A stretch of DNA of 64,000 nucleotides from Roseiarcus sp963813195 (GTDB lineage: Bacteria > Pseudomonadota > Alphaproteobacteria > Rhizobiales > Beijerinckiaceae), in the NCBI GenBank assembly GCA_963813195.1, contig CAWEYC010000002.1, forward strand, positions 62,001 to 126,000. The letters are read 5' to 3'. Shown here piece by piece: positions 52,515 to 61,425 of this stretch. Made by a program: the position numbers and the translations under genes. Below the pieces are notes generated by a model, which did not search any database, was not told where the DNA came from, and saw only the letters and a list, made by a program, of their open reading frames with translations. Each line of letters opens with the position of its first letter. Positions within the stretch are counted from its first letter, which is position 1.

Positions 52515-53140
52515 GCCTGGCTCCGCCGCGTCTCGACGATGTGCAAGGCTTCGGACAAGGCCATCTCGACGCTCATCCGCGTGGTGTCGAGCAGGACGGC
52601 GTCCGGGGCCGCGCGCAAAGGAGCGTCGGAGCGTCCGGAATCGCGCGCGTCGCGTCTGGCGATATCGGCGAGGATGGCGGCGTAATCGACCCTCTCGCCG
52701 CGCTGGGCCAATTCCAAGGCGCGGCGCTGCGCGCGCGCCTCGGGACTGGCCGTGACGAAGAGTTTGACGTCCGCCAGAGGGCAGATGACGGTGCCGATAT
52801 CGCGGCCGTCGAGGACCGCGCCGCCTGGGCGAAGGGCGAAATTGCGCTGCGCGTCGACCAGCGCCGCCCGCACCTCCGGCAACGCCGCGACGATCGACGC
52901 GGCTTCCCCCATCTCGCGTCCGCGCAGCCGGTCCTCGTCGAAGTCCGTGAGGCTCAGGCCGCGCGCCGCGGCGACGGCGGCGTCGACGTTGCGGAGATCG
53001 TGATCGGCGTTGAGCAGGCTGGCCGCAGTCGCGCGATAGAGCAGGCCGGTGTCGAGATGAGGCAACCCGTAGTGGGCCGCGAGGCGCCGCGCGAGTGTGC
53101 CTTTGCCCGACGCCGCGGGTCCGTCGATGGCGATGATCAT
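52511..53140 (-). CDS. cmk: Cytidylate kinase
   Basis: This 209-residue nucleoside monophosphate kinase phosphorylates CMP and dCMP. The P-loop GPAASGKGTLARRLA, the CMP-binding GGAVLDGRDIGTV with Arg and Asp, and the lid region RRDARDSGRSDAPLR are present. It starts MIIAIDGPAA, as usual. It converges with the MerR gene, sharing four bases at the stops, and diverges from the MFS gene. Confidence 0.96.
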   Translation of the reverse strand: MIIAIDGPAASGKGTLARRLAAHYGLPHLDTGLLYRATAASLLNADHDLRNVDAAVAAARGLSLTDFDEDRLRGREMGEAASIVAALPEVRAALVDAQRNFALRPGGAVLDGRDIGTVICPLADVKLFVTASPEARAQRRALELAQRGERVDYAAILADIARRDARDSGRSDAPLRAAPDAVLLDTTRMSVEMALSEALHIVETRRSQA

Positions 53141-53330
53141 CCCTGGTGCCCCGAGGCCTCTGCTGTCGCGCCCTGCGGCGCTCTTAAGACCCGCCGCCGG
53201 CGCTGTCGACTCTGTCCGGGACTTTCGTCGCCGATCGTCCCCGACGTCTTGGCCGCGCGCGAGCGACTACGCTAAAGTATGCACGATTCGTGGCGTCGAT
53301 TTCGCGCCCCGCATCCGAGGAGGACAGGGG

Positions 53331-54545
53331 ATGAATTTGACGCCGGCGCAAAAGAAGACGATCCTCGCCTCTTTTCTCGGCTGGACGCTCGACGCCTTCG
53401 ATTTCTTCCTTCTGACCTTCCTCCTCAAGGACATCGCCAAGGAGTTCGGCGTCGAGGTGCCGCAAGCCGCCTACGCTCTGTTCCTGACGCTGGCGATGCG
53501 CTTCGTCGGCGCGTTCATCTTCGGGCAGATCGGCGATCGATGGGGCCGCAGGCCGGCGCTGATGCTCGACATCGTCAGCTATTCCGTGATCGGCGCGCTC
53601 GCCGCCTTCTCGCCGAATCTCTCCATATTCCTGCTGCTGCGCGCGCTGTTCGGCGTCGCGATGGGCGGCGAATGGGGCCTCGGCAGCTCGCTGGCGATGG
53701 AGTCGATCCCGCCTCGGGCGCGCGGAATGGTCTCCGGCATCCTGCAATGCGGCTATCCCACCGGCTTCCTGCTCGCCTCGGTCGCCTACGGCCTCCTCTA
53801 CGGGCGCACTTTCGGCGATTACACCATGGGCTGGCGCGGCATGTTCCTGCTCAGCATCCTGCCCGCCTTCCTCGTCCTGTTCATCCGCACCAGCGTGCCC
53901 GAATCGCCCGCCTTCATCGAGGCGCAAAAAGTCGGCAAGCCGGGTCTCTGGGAGACGCTCAGCGCGAATTGGAAACTGGCGCTCTACGCCGTCGTGCTGA
54001 TGATGTGCTTCAACCTCTTCAGTCACGGCACGCAGGATCTGTACCCGACCTTCCTGCAGAAGCAGCATGGCTTCGGTCCTGGGACGGTAAGCTGGATCAA
54101 CGTCGTCGCCAATCTCGGCGCCATCGCCGGCGGGCTCTCGTTCGGCCACATCTCGGAGAAGATCGGCCGGGTCAATGCGATCACCGTCGCCTCGCTCATC
54201 GCCCTGCCGGCTCTGCCGCTGTGGGCCTTTTCGTCGACGCCGATCATGCTGGCCGTCGGGGCCTTCGTCATGCAGATCGCGGTGCAGGGCGCCTGGGGCG
54301 TGATTCCGGCGCATCTCAACGAACTGTCGCCCGGCGCGGTGCGCGCGACGCTGCCGGCCTTCGTCTATCAGGCCGGCAATTTCCTCGCCTCCTACAACGG
54401 CCCGTTCCAGGCCAAGCTCGCCGAGGACCACGGCGGCAATTACGGCTTGGCGCTGGCGCTGGTGGCCGGCCTCGTCGCCATCGCGATCATCGTCGTGATC
54501 CGCTTCAGCCCCGAGCGGCGCGGCCAGATGCTGACGGCGCACTGA
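53331..54545 (+). CDS. MFS transporter (carboxylate/sialate-type)
   Basis: This 404-residue major facilitator has twelve predicted helices. The first helix (ILASFLGWTLDAFDFFLLTF) with its DAFDFF motif, the loop 2-3 signature GQIGDRWGRRPALM and the helix 4-5 region GLGSSLAMESIPPRARG are those of the lactate/sialate/carboxylate proton symporters (SHS and related). GAGGAGGAC precedes the ATG. The substrate is inferred only from the subfamily resemblance. It is divergent from cmk and converges with the Tlde1-domain gene. Confidence 0.92.
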   Translation: MNLTPAQKKTILASFLGWTLDAFDFFLLTFLLKDIAKEFGVEVPQAAYALFLTLAMRFVGAFIFGQIGDRWGRRPALMLDIVSYSVIGALAAFSPNLSIFLLLRALFGVAMGGEWGLGSSLAMESIPPRARGMVSGILQCGYPTGFLLASVAYGLLYGRTFGDYTMGWRGMFLLSILPAFLVLFIRTSVPESPAFIEAQKVGKPGLWETLSANWKLALYAVVLMMCFNLFSHGTQDLYPTFLQKQHGFGPGTVSWINVVANLGAIAGGLSFGHISEKIGRVNAITVASLIALPALPLWAFSSTPIMLAVGAFVMQIAVQGAWGVIPAHLNELSPGAVRATLPAFVYQAGNFLASYNGPFQAKLAEDHGGNYGLALALVAGLVAIAIIVVIRFSPERRGQMLTAH

Positions 54546-54617
54546 GCGCCCTCACACACCGCGTCTCGCGGAGAGAGCGCGGGCTCCAGGGAACGATCGA
54601 GCGGAGGGCGTGTCAGT

Positions 54618-55754
54618 TCACAGCCGCGACACCACCGCGAGGCGCTTGATCCGCCCTTCCTGATAGGCGCGCAGGAACGTGTCGTAGTCCTTGAAGGACA
54701 CGCAGCCATTGGAGTCGCCGTTCGGGCCGAGCATGTAGGTGTGTGCGAGCAAGCCCGCCCGCCCGAAGACGTCGCCGTCGCCGACCGGCGTCAGCCGCAG
54801 CGCCTGCACCCCGTGGAACAATTGCTCTCGTGGCGTCAGGTCGTAAATATCCGGCGGCGTCGCGCCGCGACCGCGCTCGTTGACATAGCGGGGATCGTCC
54901 AGCCGATCGCCGAGACCCGAATGGGCCTCGAGCCGCGTACCGTCGGGCAGATAGACCGTGCGCGCCGAGATGTCGTAGACGGCCGTCCATTGGTCGTATC
55001 CGGACGGCGGCGTCGATTTGCCGAAGAACGAGAAGCCGGACGAATGATCCGTCGCCGCGAGCGCGGCGCTCCTCGTCGGGCCTGCGGCGTGGCTTTCCGG
55101 TTCCGCGTAGGCGACGACGGCGCCGTTGGAGGGGCGCGCGACCCCGAACAGTTTCTCGAAGATGTTGCGGTCGTCCGGGGCCGGCGCCGTCTCGGCCGCG
55201 ACCTTGTCGTTGGGTTGTGGCGCGCGGCGAACCAGACGCGCGGCGGGCCCCAGCCATGAGGGACGAGGCGGCGGCAGAGGCGCGGCCTCGTCGAGCCCCG
55301 CCACATCCCGCTTCGTCGGCGGCGCGATCTGGGGCCCCGCGTTCGGCCCGGCCGAAGAGGGCGCGGTGGTCTCGAGGCTCGCTTGCAGGGTATCGGGGCT
55401 CGGCGCGGCCGGCTTCGTGTCCGGGGCCGGCTTCGCGTCATGGAACAAATCGACGAGCTGGCCGTATGGATTGGCGAGGGGGGTGTTGAGGCTGACGAGC
55501 TCGCCGTAGGGGTTTGAGGCCTTCTCCACCGGCGCTGGCGCGACCGCCGCTACGGCGACAGGCACGCGCGCGGCAGGATGGGCTACAACGAGGTCCGGAG
55601 CGGCAGGCGTATACGAATGAGGGACCCACCGGACCATGCACGCGGCGAAAGCCAACGCAATGCCCCAAGGAAGGATCCGTAGAATGGCTTGTCGAGGGTC
55701 GCGTCCGCCGTGGTCGAACGTGACCTCGCCGAATATTGGATCGATTGCCTGCAT
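54618..55754 (-). CDS. Membrane-anchored Tlde1-domain (DUF2778) protein
   Basis: This 378-residue protein has one membrane helix near residue 25-45 (ILPWGIALAFAACMV), a long proline/alanine-rich linker (about 45-200), and a C-terminal DUF2778 domain (about 260-378). The latter has the H...S-x-G-C arrangement of L,D-transpeptidase-like enzymes: LLAHTYMLGPNGDSNGCVSF. Related Tlde1 domains act on peptidoglycan peptides, as toxins or housekeeping enzymes. There is no adjacent immunity gene or secretion system, so a housekeeping role is more likely. ATG 55754 precedes MQAIDPIFG; the frame extends to 55778. Confidence 0.85.
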   Translation of the reverse strand: MQAIDPIFGEVTFDHGGRDPRQAILRILPWGIALAFAACMVRWVPHSYTPAAPDLVVAHPAARVPVAVAAVAPAPVEKASNPYGELVSLNTPLANPYGQLVDLFHDAKPAPDTKPAAPSPDTLQASLETTAPSSAGPNAGPQIAPPTKRDVAGLDEAAPLPPPRPSWLGPAARLVRRAPQPNDKVAAETAPAPDDRNIFEKLFGVARPSNGAVVAYAEPESHAAGPTRSAALAATDHSSGFSFFGKSTPPSGYDQWTAVYDISARTVYLPDGTRLEAHSGLGDRLDDPRYVNERGRGATPPDIYDLTPREQLFHGVQALRLTPVGDGDVFGRAGLLAHTYMLGPNGDSNGCVSFKDYDTFLRAYQEGRIKRLAVVSRL

Positions 55755-55917
55755 GCTTCGCCTACGCTCACGCCTCAACTCGGTGTGAGATTACAGGGAA
55801 CATGTTTAGACCCGATTAACTCACTTCGCTGATTAAGACCAGCGAAATGGGCAAAATATGGCGGGCCTCGCGCCCCCGAACGGGCTTGATTGCCTCCCGC
55901 GGGCTCGGCCGGCGAGC

Positions 55918-58410
55918 CTACCCCCGCCTTTTTCTTCCCGCCCCGCCCTTCGGCCGCGCCTCGCCGCCACCCCAGTTGTGGGGGCCCATATCGGCGTCGG
56001 TCGGCTTGTGGGCGCGGCTGGCGGGCATGTTGGCGGCGCGGCCGTATTGGCGCTCGCCGGTATAGCCGCCGCCCGCCGCCTCGATCGCGCTCTGCCGGGC
56101 GAGCGGATCGTCGCCGATCGCCAGTTCGACGGTCTGCAGGCGCTTGATCTCGTCGCGCAGGCGCGCCGCCTCCTCGAATTCGAGATTGCCGGCCGCCTCC
56201 TTCATGCGCTTCTCGAGATCGGCGATCGTCGCCTTGAAATTGTGCCCCAGGGGCGCGGCGCCCTCGCGCCCGGCGAGGCCGACGTCGACGGTGACGTGGT
56301 CGGCTTCATAGACGGAGTTGAGGATGTCCTGGATGCCGCGGCGGATCGACGCCGGCGTGATGCCGTTCTCCTTGTTGTACGCCTCCTGCTTGGCCCGGCG
56401 GCGGTTGGTCTCCTCGATGGCGCGCTGCATCGAGCCGGTGACGGCGTCGGCGTAGAGGATCACCTTGCCGTCGACGTTGCGCGCCGCGCGCCCGATCGTC
56501 TGCACCAGCGAAGTCTCAGAGCGCAGAAAGCCCTCCTTGTCGGCGTCGAGAATCGCCACCAGCGCGCATTCGGGAATGTCGAGGCCCTCGCGCAGCAGAT
56601 TGATGCCGACCAGCACGTCGAAAGCGCCGAGGCGCAGGTCGCGGATGATCTCGATCCGCTCGATGGTGTCGATGTCGGAATGCATGTAGCGCACGCGCAC
56701 GCCGTTCTCGTGCAGATATTCGGTCAGGTCCTCCGCCATCCGCTTGGTCAGCGTCGTCACCAAAGTGCGATAGCCTCGCAGCGCGACCGTCTTCACTTCG
56801 CTCAGGAGGTCGTCGACCTGGGTGCGCGCCGAGCGGATCTCGACCGGCGGATCGATCAGCCCGGTCGGGCGGATGACCTGCTCGACGAAGACGCCGCCGG
56901 TCTGCTCCATCTCCCATTTGCCGGGGGTCGCCGAGACATGGACGGTCTGCGGCCGCATCGCCTGCCATTCCTCGAAGCGGAGCGGCCGGTTGTCCATGCA
57001 CGAGGGCAGGCGGAAGCCGTATTCGGCGAGCGTCGCCTTGCGGCGATAGTCGCCTTTGTACATCGCGCCGATCTGCGGAACGGTGACATGGCTTTCGTCG
57101 GCGAAGACGAGGGCGTTGTCGGGCAGGTATTCGAACAAGGTCGGCGGCGGTTCGCCGGGCAGGCGGCCGGTGAGATAGCGCGAATAGTTCTCGATGCCGG
57201 CGCACGAGCCCGTCGCCTCCAGCATTTCCAGATCGAACAACGTGCGCTGTTCGAGCCGCTGCGCCTCCAGCAGGCGCCCATGCGCGTGCAGGAAGTCGAG
57301 CCTCACCTTCAGCTCTTCCTTGATCGCCTTGGTCGATTGCAGCAGCGTCGGGCGCGGCGTCACGTAATGGCTGTTGGCGTAGACTTTGACGAATTCGAGG
57401 TCCTGCGTCTTTTGCCCGGTGAGCGGATCGAATTCCGCGATCGTCTCGATCTCGTCGCCGAAGAAGCCGATGCGCCAAGCGCGATCTTCATAGTGGGCGG
57501 GGAACAGTTCGATCGTGTCGCCGCGCACGCGGAACACGCCGCGGGAGAAATCGCCCAGCGAGCGCTTGTACTGCAGCGCCACGAGATCGGTGATGATCTG
57601 GCGCTGATCGACCTTGTCGCCGACGGCCAGCGAGAAGGTCATCGCGGTATAGGTCTCGACTGACCCGATGCCGTAGATGCAGGACACCGAGGCGACGATG
57701 ATGACGTCGTCGCGCTCCAGCAGCGAGCGCGTGGCGGCGTGGCGCATGCGGTCGATCTGCTCGTTGATCGAGGATTCCTTCTCTATGTACGTGTCGGTGC
57801 GCGGCACATAGGCTTCGGGCTGGTAATAATCGTAGTACGAGACGAAATATTCGACCGCGTTGTCGGGAAAGAAGCTCCTGAACTCGCCGTAGAGCTGCGC
57901 CGCCAACGTCTTGTTGGGGGCCAGGATGAGCGCTGGCCGCTGCGTCGCCTCGATGACCTTGGCCATGGTGAAGGTCTTGCCGGACCCGGTGACGCCGAGC
58001 AGCACCTGATCGCGCTCATGCGCCCCGACGCCGGCGACGAGGTCGCGAATGGCCTCGGGCTGGTCGCCCTTGGGCTCGAACTCCGAGACGACCCGGAGGC
58101 GGCGTCCGCCTTCCGACTTCTCCGGCCGCTCCGGCCGATGCGGCGTCCACGGCGGCCGATCGCGAATGTTCGGATCGCCCTGCTCCAGGAGCGCCTGCAG
58201 CGACTCGATCGTCGCGGCCGCGCCGGTCATGCCGCGCGGATGCGAATCGGCGAGCGCGTAGGGCGCCTGCGGCGCCTCTGCGAGAGTTTGCGGCTTGTCG
58301 ACCAAGGCGGGGTTCAGCAACGCCGCGAGATGCTCGTCGAGCGGATGGACCTCGGGCTTGGCGGCTTTGGCGCGCGTCGGGCGCGAAGCGGACTTGGCGG
58401 GTTTCGGCAT
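55918..58410 (-). CDS. uvrB: Excinuclease ABC subunit UvrB
   Basis: This is the damage-verification helicase of nucleotide excision repair, 830 residues. Core begins near residue 104 (RVVSEFEPKGDQPEAI). It has Walker A LLGVTGSGKTFTMAKVIEAT, the beta-hairpin Y-rich YFVSYYDYYQPEAYVPRTDT, DEAD-like VFADESHVTVPQ, the helicase motif RAARNVDGKVILYAD, and the C-terminal UVR domain (LEKRMKEAAGNLEFEEAARL) that binds UvrC. The N-terminal extension of about 100 residues beyond the core is low-complexity and longer than in enterobacteria. ATG 58410 fits, though a later start could not be ruled out. Confidence 0.97.
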   Translation of the reverse strand: MPKPAKSASRPTRAKAAKPEVHPLDEHLAALLNPALVDKPQTLAEAPQAPYALADSHPRGMTGAAATIESLQALLEQGDPNIRDRPPWTPHRPERPEKSEGGRRLRVVSEFEPKGDQPEAIRDLVAGVGAHERDQVLLGVTGSGKTFTMAKVIEATQRPALILAPNKTLAAQLYGEFRSFFPDNAVEYFVSYYDYYQPEAYVPRTDTYIEKESSINEQIDRMRHAATRSLLERDDVIIVASVSCIYGIGSVETYTAMTFSLAVGDKVDQRQIITDLVALQYKRSLGDFSRGVFRVRGDTIELFPAHYEDRAWRIGFFGDEIETIAEFDPLTGQKTQDLEFVKVYANSHYVTPRPTLLQSTKAIKEELKVRLDFLHAHGRLLEAQRLEQRTLFDLEMLEATGSCAGIENYSRYLTGRLPGEPPPTLFEYLPDNALVFADESHVTVPQIGAMYKGDYRRKATLAEYGFRLPSCMDNRPLRFEEWQAMRPQTVHVSATPGKWEMEQTGGVFVEQVIRPTGLIDPPVEIRSARTQVDDLLSEVKTVALRGYRTLVTTLTKRMAEDLTEYLHENGVRVRYMHSDIDTIERIEIIRDLRLGAFDVLVGINLLREGLDIPECALVAILDADKEGFLRSETSLVQTIGRAARNVDGKVILYADAVTGSMQRAIEETNRRRAKQEAYNKENGITPASIRRGIQDILNSVYEADHVTVDVGLAGREGAAPLGHNFKATIADLEKRMKEAAGNLEFEEAARLRDEIKRLQTVELAIGDDPLARQSAIEAAGGGYTGERQYGRAANMPASRAHKPTDADMGPHNWGGGEARPKGGAGRKRRG

Positions 58411-58526
58411 GCCGCCAATATGGGGGCAAACGGCCGCCGGGGGAAGGCGAGGCGGTCGCCCGCCGCGCTAGAAAATGGCGACGGCGCGCGCGGCCCCGAC
58501 CGCGGCGCGCCGGCTTTTCGGTCGGC

Positions 58527-59147
58527 TCATCTCGCGCTTCCGCAGCGCACCCACGTGCTCTCACCGTAGGCTTCGGGGTTGGCCAGGACCTCGAGGCACC
58601 GCACGCTGTCGGGACCGTGGTCGCCGATGGCGGCGTTCCCGCTCGTCGCGACTCCGACGGACGCGGCGGCGCCTCCGTTCGGACTCGGGACGCCGCTCGT
58701 GCTCGAGGGCGAACTCGCCGTACTGCCGGTCGAGCTTGAAGTGTTCCCGGCCGGGCTCGCGGCGTTGCCGGTCGAGGCGGCGGCGGTGCTGGCGGTCGCG
58801 CTGCTGTGCATCCTGCCATGCATCTTGCCGTTCGAGCTCGCGCTCTCGACCGGGCTCGTGACGGCGGCGATCGAGACGGTCTCTTTGCCGCGCCGGCCGA
58901 ACCTGCCGCCGAACTTGCCGCTCATCTTGCCGTGCGCACTGCTGCTTATGGAGGCGTGCGCCGCCGAACCGTTGGCGCTTGCGGAGGCGCTGACCCCATT
59001 GCCGTTCGCGCCCGAAGGGGCGCTGGCGCCGGCCGAGCCGCCGGTTTTGGCCATCGCGGTCCCGGACACGACAAGCGCGAATACAAGAGCCATCGCGCTG
59101 ACCGTCAGTCGGCCGAGCAACAGTGATCCCTTCCGAATCTCAGCCAT
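58527..59147 (-). CDS. Ser/Ala/Gly-rich secreted protein
   Basis: This 206-residue exported protein has a strong signal peptide (LLLGRLTVSAMALVFALVVSGTAMA) and a low-complexity mature part of Ser, Ala, Gly and Thr with basic patches (GKMSGKFGGRFGRRGKE). It ends with a compact segment carrying two cysteines (DSVRCLEVLANPEAYGESTW then VRCG), which resembles a small conserved domain and probably a disulfide. A strong AAGGAGG lies just before the ATG. The opposite-strand frame is rejected as a shadow. Function is unknown; the composition suggests a surface or matrix protein. Confidence 0.75.
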   Translation of the reverse strand: MAEIRKGSLLLGRLTVSAMALVFALVVSGTAMAKTGGSAGASAPSGANGNGVSASASANGSAAHASISSSAHGKMSGKFGGRFGRRGKETVSIAAVTSPVESASSNGKMHGRMHSSATASTAAASTGNAASPAGNTSSSTGSTASSPSSTSGVPSPNGGAAASVGVATSGNAAIGDHGPDSVRCLEVLANPEAYGESTWVRCGSAR

Positions 59148-59487
59148 GAGATCCTCCTTGGCTTCAATCCACCTATTCGTGGTCGCGGGGATCGATAAAA
59201 TCGCTCGGAGTGTCGAAAGTTCCTATGCAAATGCGCAAGGTTAACGGTCAGGAGCCGTCGCAAGCTCTCGCATGCTTGACGCGCCAGAGCGGTCACCGCG
59301 GCTTCGTCAAAGAAGCGTCGGAAACATCTGGCGGTTTTGCGGATCTTCTCGCCTTATCGGCTTCGGCCGCGCTGGCCGAAAGACCGGAGCGGCGAGCTTG
59401 TTCAATTTAAGTTTAACCCACCCCCGGCTTGTTGCCGGCGGCCGAAGTCTATATCCAAATATTTCCCGCAACATTTGAGATCGAATC
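59148..59487. other. Intergenic region upstream of mucR
   Basis: This 340-base gap lies between the divergent Ser/Ala-rich secreted protein and mucR. It includes AT-rich stretches (around 59400-59425 and 59445-59475), as expected for the MucR promoter, which the family often autoregulates. A short hairpin CCGGC-TTGTT-GCCGG occurs at 59424-59438. No gene is seen. Confidence 0.5.
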
Positions 59488-59952
59488 ATGCCTTCCACCA
59501 AATCTGAGTTTGCCGACCCGCTCGATTTGACCGGCGAAATCGTCTCGGCGTTCGTCGCGTCGAATTCATTGCGCTCGACGGAATTGCCGGCCCTCATTCT
59601 GGCGGTGCACGCCAGGCTGACGAGCCTCGCGAGCGGAGCGGCGGCGCCAAGCGCGCCCGAAGCGGAGGCGCCGACGCCGGCGGTCTCCATTCGGAAGTCG
59701 GTCACTCCGGATTATCTCGTCTGTCTGGACGACGGCCTCAAGTTCAAGTCCTTGCGGCGCCACTTGACGGTGCTGGGGATGACGCCGGAGCAATACCGGG
59801 CGAAGTGGAAGCTGCCCGCCGATTATCCGATGGTGGCCGCCAATTACGCGGCGCAGCGATCGGAGTTGGCGAAGAAGATCGGTCTCGGCCAAACCCGCCG
59901 GGAAGACCTCTCCGACCGTAAGTCCCGTCGGCCGCGCAAGGCGGCGGTCTGA
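59488..59952 (+). CDS. MucR/Ros-family transcriptional regulator
   Basis: This 154-residue zinc-finger-type regulator belongs to the MucR/Ros family, which controls exopolysaccharide, motility and cell-cycle genes in alphaproteobacteria by binding AT-rich DNA. The N-terminal oligomerisation region (LTGEIVSAFVASNSL) precedes the DNA-binding core: VSIRKSVTPDYLVCLDDGLK followed by FKSLRRHLTVLGMTPEQYRA and WKLPADYPMVAANYA. The CLDDG variant replaces the second Cys of the finger with Asp, as in many MucR proteins. It is convergent with nothing close; YkuD follows on the same strand. Confidence 0.95.
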   Translation: MPSTKSEFADPLDLTGEIVSAFVASNSLRSTELPALILAVHARLTSLASGAAAPSAPEAEAPTPAVSIRKSVTPDYLVCLDDGLKFKSLRRHLTVLGMTPEQYRAKWKLPADYPMVAANYAAQRSELAKKIGLGQTRREDLSDRKSRRPRKAAV

Positions 59953-60026
59953 TCGTCCCCTGCTCTTCGACGGCTCGAGGGCGTGGCGGCGACGCCTCGT
60001 CGTGATATTGGCCCCGCCCTCGCCCC

Positions 60027-60554
60027 ATGCCCACTCGGCTCGACACCCTGCGCGTCCTCTCCCGCCCCGGCCAACGCGCGCGGGGCTGGCTGATCGCGGG
60101 CCCGTTTCGCATCGCCTGCGCGCTCGGGCCTGCGGGGATCGTGCGCGACAAGCGCGAAGGAGACGGGGGCACGCCGGCGGGACGATTTCGGCTGCTCTGG
60201 GGCTATTGCCGCATTGACCGTCCGCGCCCGCGCGCCGGCGGCGTGGCGCTGCGACCGCTGCGGCGCGACACCGGCTGGTGCGAGGATTCCGCGAGCCCGC
60301 GCTACAACAGGCCGGTGCGACTGCCGGCCGCCGATTGCACCGACCGGATGTGGCGCGAGGACGCGCTCTACGACCTGGTTTTCGTGCTCGACCATAATTT
60401 CACCCGGCGATGCAAGGGCCGCGGCAGCGCGATCTTCTTCCATCTCGCGCGTCCTGATCTCACGCCGACGGCTGGCTGCGTCGCGATCTCCGCATCCGAC
60501 ATGCGCAAGCTCGCGCCGCGTCTGGCGCGAAACGCGACGATGTGGATCGGGTAG
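60027..60554 (+). CDS. L,D-transpeptidase YkuD-family protein
   Basis: This 175-residue protein matches the YkuD catalytic domain: GTPAGRFRLLWGYCR, AIFFHLARPDLTPTAGCVAI with the catalytic Cys in the T-A-G-C variant of the S-H-G-C motif. These enzymes form 3-3 cross-links or attach lipoproteins to peptidoglycan, or act on murein peptides. No signal peptide is visible, which is unusual for the family. It is convergent with the GntR gene, 16 bases apart. Confidence 0.88.
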   Translation: MPTRLDTLRVLSRPGQRARGWLIAGPFRIACALGPAGIVRDKREGDGGTPAGRFRLLWGYCRIDRPRPRAGGVALRPLRRDTGWCEDSASPRYNRPVRLPAADCTDRMWREDALYDLVFVLDHNFTRRCKGRGSAIFFHLARPDLTPTAGCVAISASDMRKLAPRLARNATMWIG

Positions 60555-60570
60555 GCCGGCCCCTTAGCCG

Positions 60571-61278
60571 TTACGCTTGCCGCGACACAGGAGCGCGCGC
60601 CAGCGCCAGTCCGGCGGCGCGCTCGAGATGGCCGCGCATCGCGGCTGCCGCGCCGGCGGAATCCTGCGCGAGGATCGCCCGCGCGATGGCGCGATGCTCG
60701 ATGACCGACTTTCGCAGCACATTGTCGGTCAGCGCCTCTCCGACCTGGGCCATGATCAGCGGCAGATGCAGGCGCATCGACAGCTCCTGCAGTTGGAGAT
60801 TGCCGGCGAGGCGCATGACGGCCTCGTGGAACGCGGCGTTTTCCCTAAGGTACTCACAGGCCTCGCGCGGCGCGTCGGAGAATATTATTTGGATGTCCTC
60901 GGCGAATTGCGCGCGCGCCTCCGGCTCCGACGCCTCGGCGGCCAGGCGCGCGGCGAGGGATTCCATCTCGACCCGGATCTGGAACAGTTCACGCACCTCG
61001 CGCGGCGATAGACGCCGGACCACCGCGCCGCGATGCGGCGCGTGTTCGATCAGCCCCTCCGCGGCGAGCCGCCGCAGCGCCTCGCGAACGGGGCCCCGGC
61101 TCACCGCGAAGCGGGCGGTGAGGTCGCATTCGACCAGTCGTTCCCCTGGGGGAAGACGATGCGCGAGAATGTCGTCGCGCAGGCGCTCGACGATATGCGC
61201 GACCGTCGCGCCGTGCGGCGGCGCGTTGCTCGCCTTCGGCGCCGTTCTCGATTGGTCCATCCCTGCAACGTCCGACAT
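60571..61278 (-). CDS. GntR-family regulator (FadR subfamily)
   Basis: This 235-residue repressor has a winged helix-turn-helix at about 28-95 (IVERLRDDILAHRLPPGERL, ARFAVSRGPVREALRRLAAE, GLIEHAPHRGAVVRRLS) and a helical C-terminal FadR-type domain with metal-site histidines (AAFHEAVMRLAGN, SVIEHRAIARAI). It is divergent from a citryl-CoA lyase/CoA ligase operon, and a site matching the FadR-subfamily consensus lies between them, so it should repress that operon until its ligand, perhaps an acyl-CoA or the substrate acid, is present. Confidence 0.93.
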   Translation of the reverse strand: MSDVAGMDQSRTAPKASNAPPHGATVAHIVERLRDDILAHRLPPGERLVECDLTARFAVSRGPVREALRRLAAEGLIEHAPHRGAVVRRLSPREVRELFQIRVEMESLAARLAAEASEPEARAQFAEDIQIIFSDAPREACEYLRENAAFHEAVMRLAGNLQLQELSMRLHLPLIMAQVGEALTDNVLRKSVIEHRAIARAILAQDSAGAAAAMRGHLERAAGLALARAPVSRQA

Positions 61279-61348
61279 CGCAACCGCCGATTCGATCTCA
61301 GCATGACGCCAAAATGCGCAAGCTCAAAGAGTTTGCCCGACTCGGCGC

Positions 61349-61384
61349 TTGACGAGGACAGCTTCGATGTTATTGTCCTACAAT
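61349..61384 (+). promoter_or_regulatory. Operon promoter with FadR-type GntR operator
   Basis: ATTGTCCTACAAT at 61372-61384 is a perfect 5-base inverted repeat with a 3-base centre. Its core TTGTCCTACAA fits the FadR-subfamily consensus T-N-G-T-N3-A-C-N-A exactly. It overlaps a plausible promoter: TTGACG (61349-61354), 16 bases, TATTGT (61371-61376). Repression of the rightward operon by the divergent GntR protein is a reasonable inference. Confidence 0.65.
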
Positions 61385-61425
61385 CATAGCGGCCGGACAA
61401 GGCGCACGACGCGGAGGGAGCGATC

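Noticed and set aside
53184..54542. 452-codon minus-strand frame opposite the MFS gene
   Set aside because: The MFS frame encodes twelve membrane helices and family motifs; the antisense frame is a polar R/E/D-rich shadow.
55858..57663. 601-codon plus-strand frame opposite uvrB
   Set aside because: UvrB on the minus strand carries all helicase motifs; the plus frame is an antisense shadow.
58579..59244. 221-codon plus-strand frame with hydrophobic segments
   Set aside because: It is antisense to the Ser/Ala-rich secreted protein, which has a strong ribosome site and signal peptide. Codon position composition favours the minus strand.
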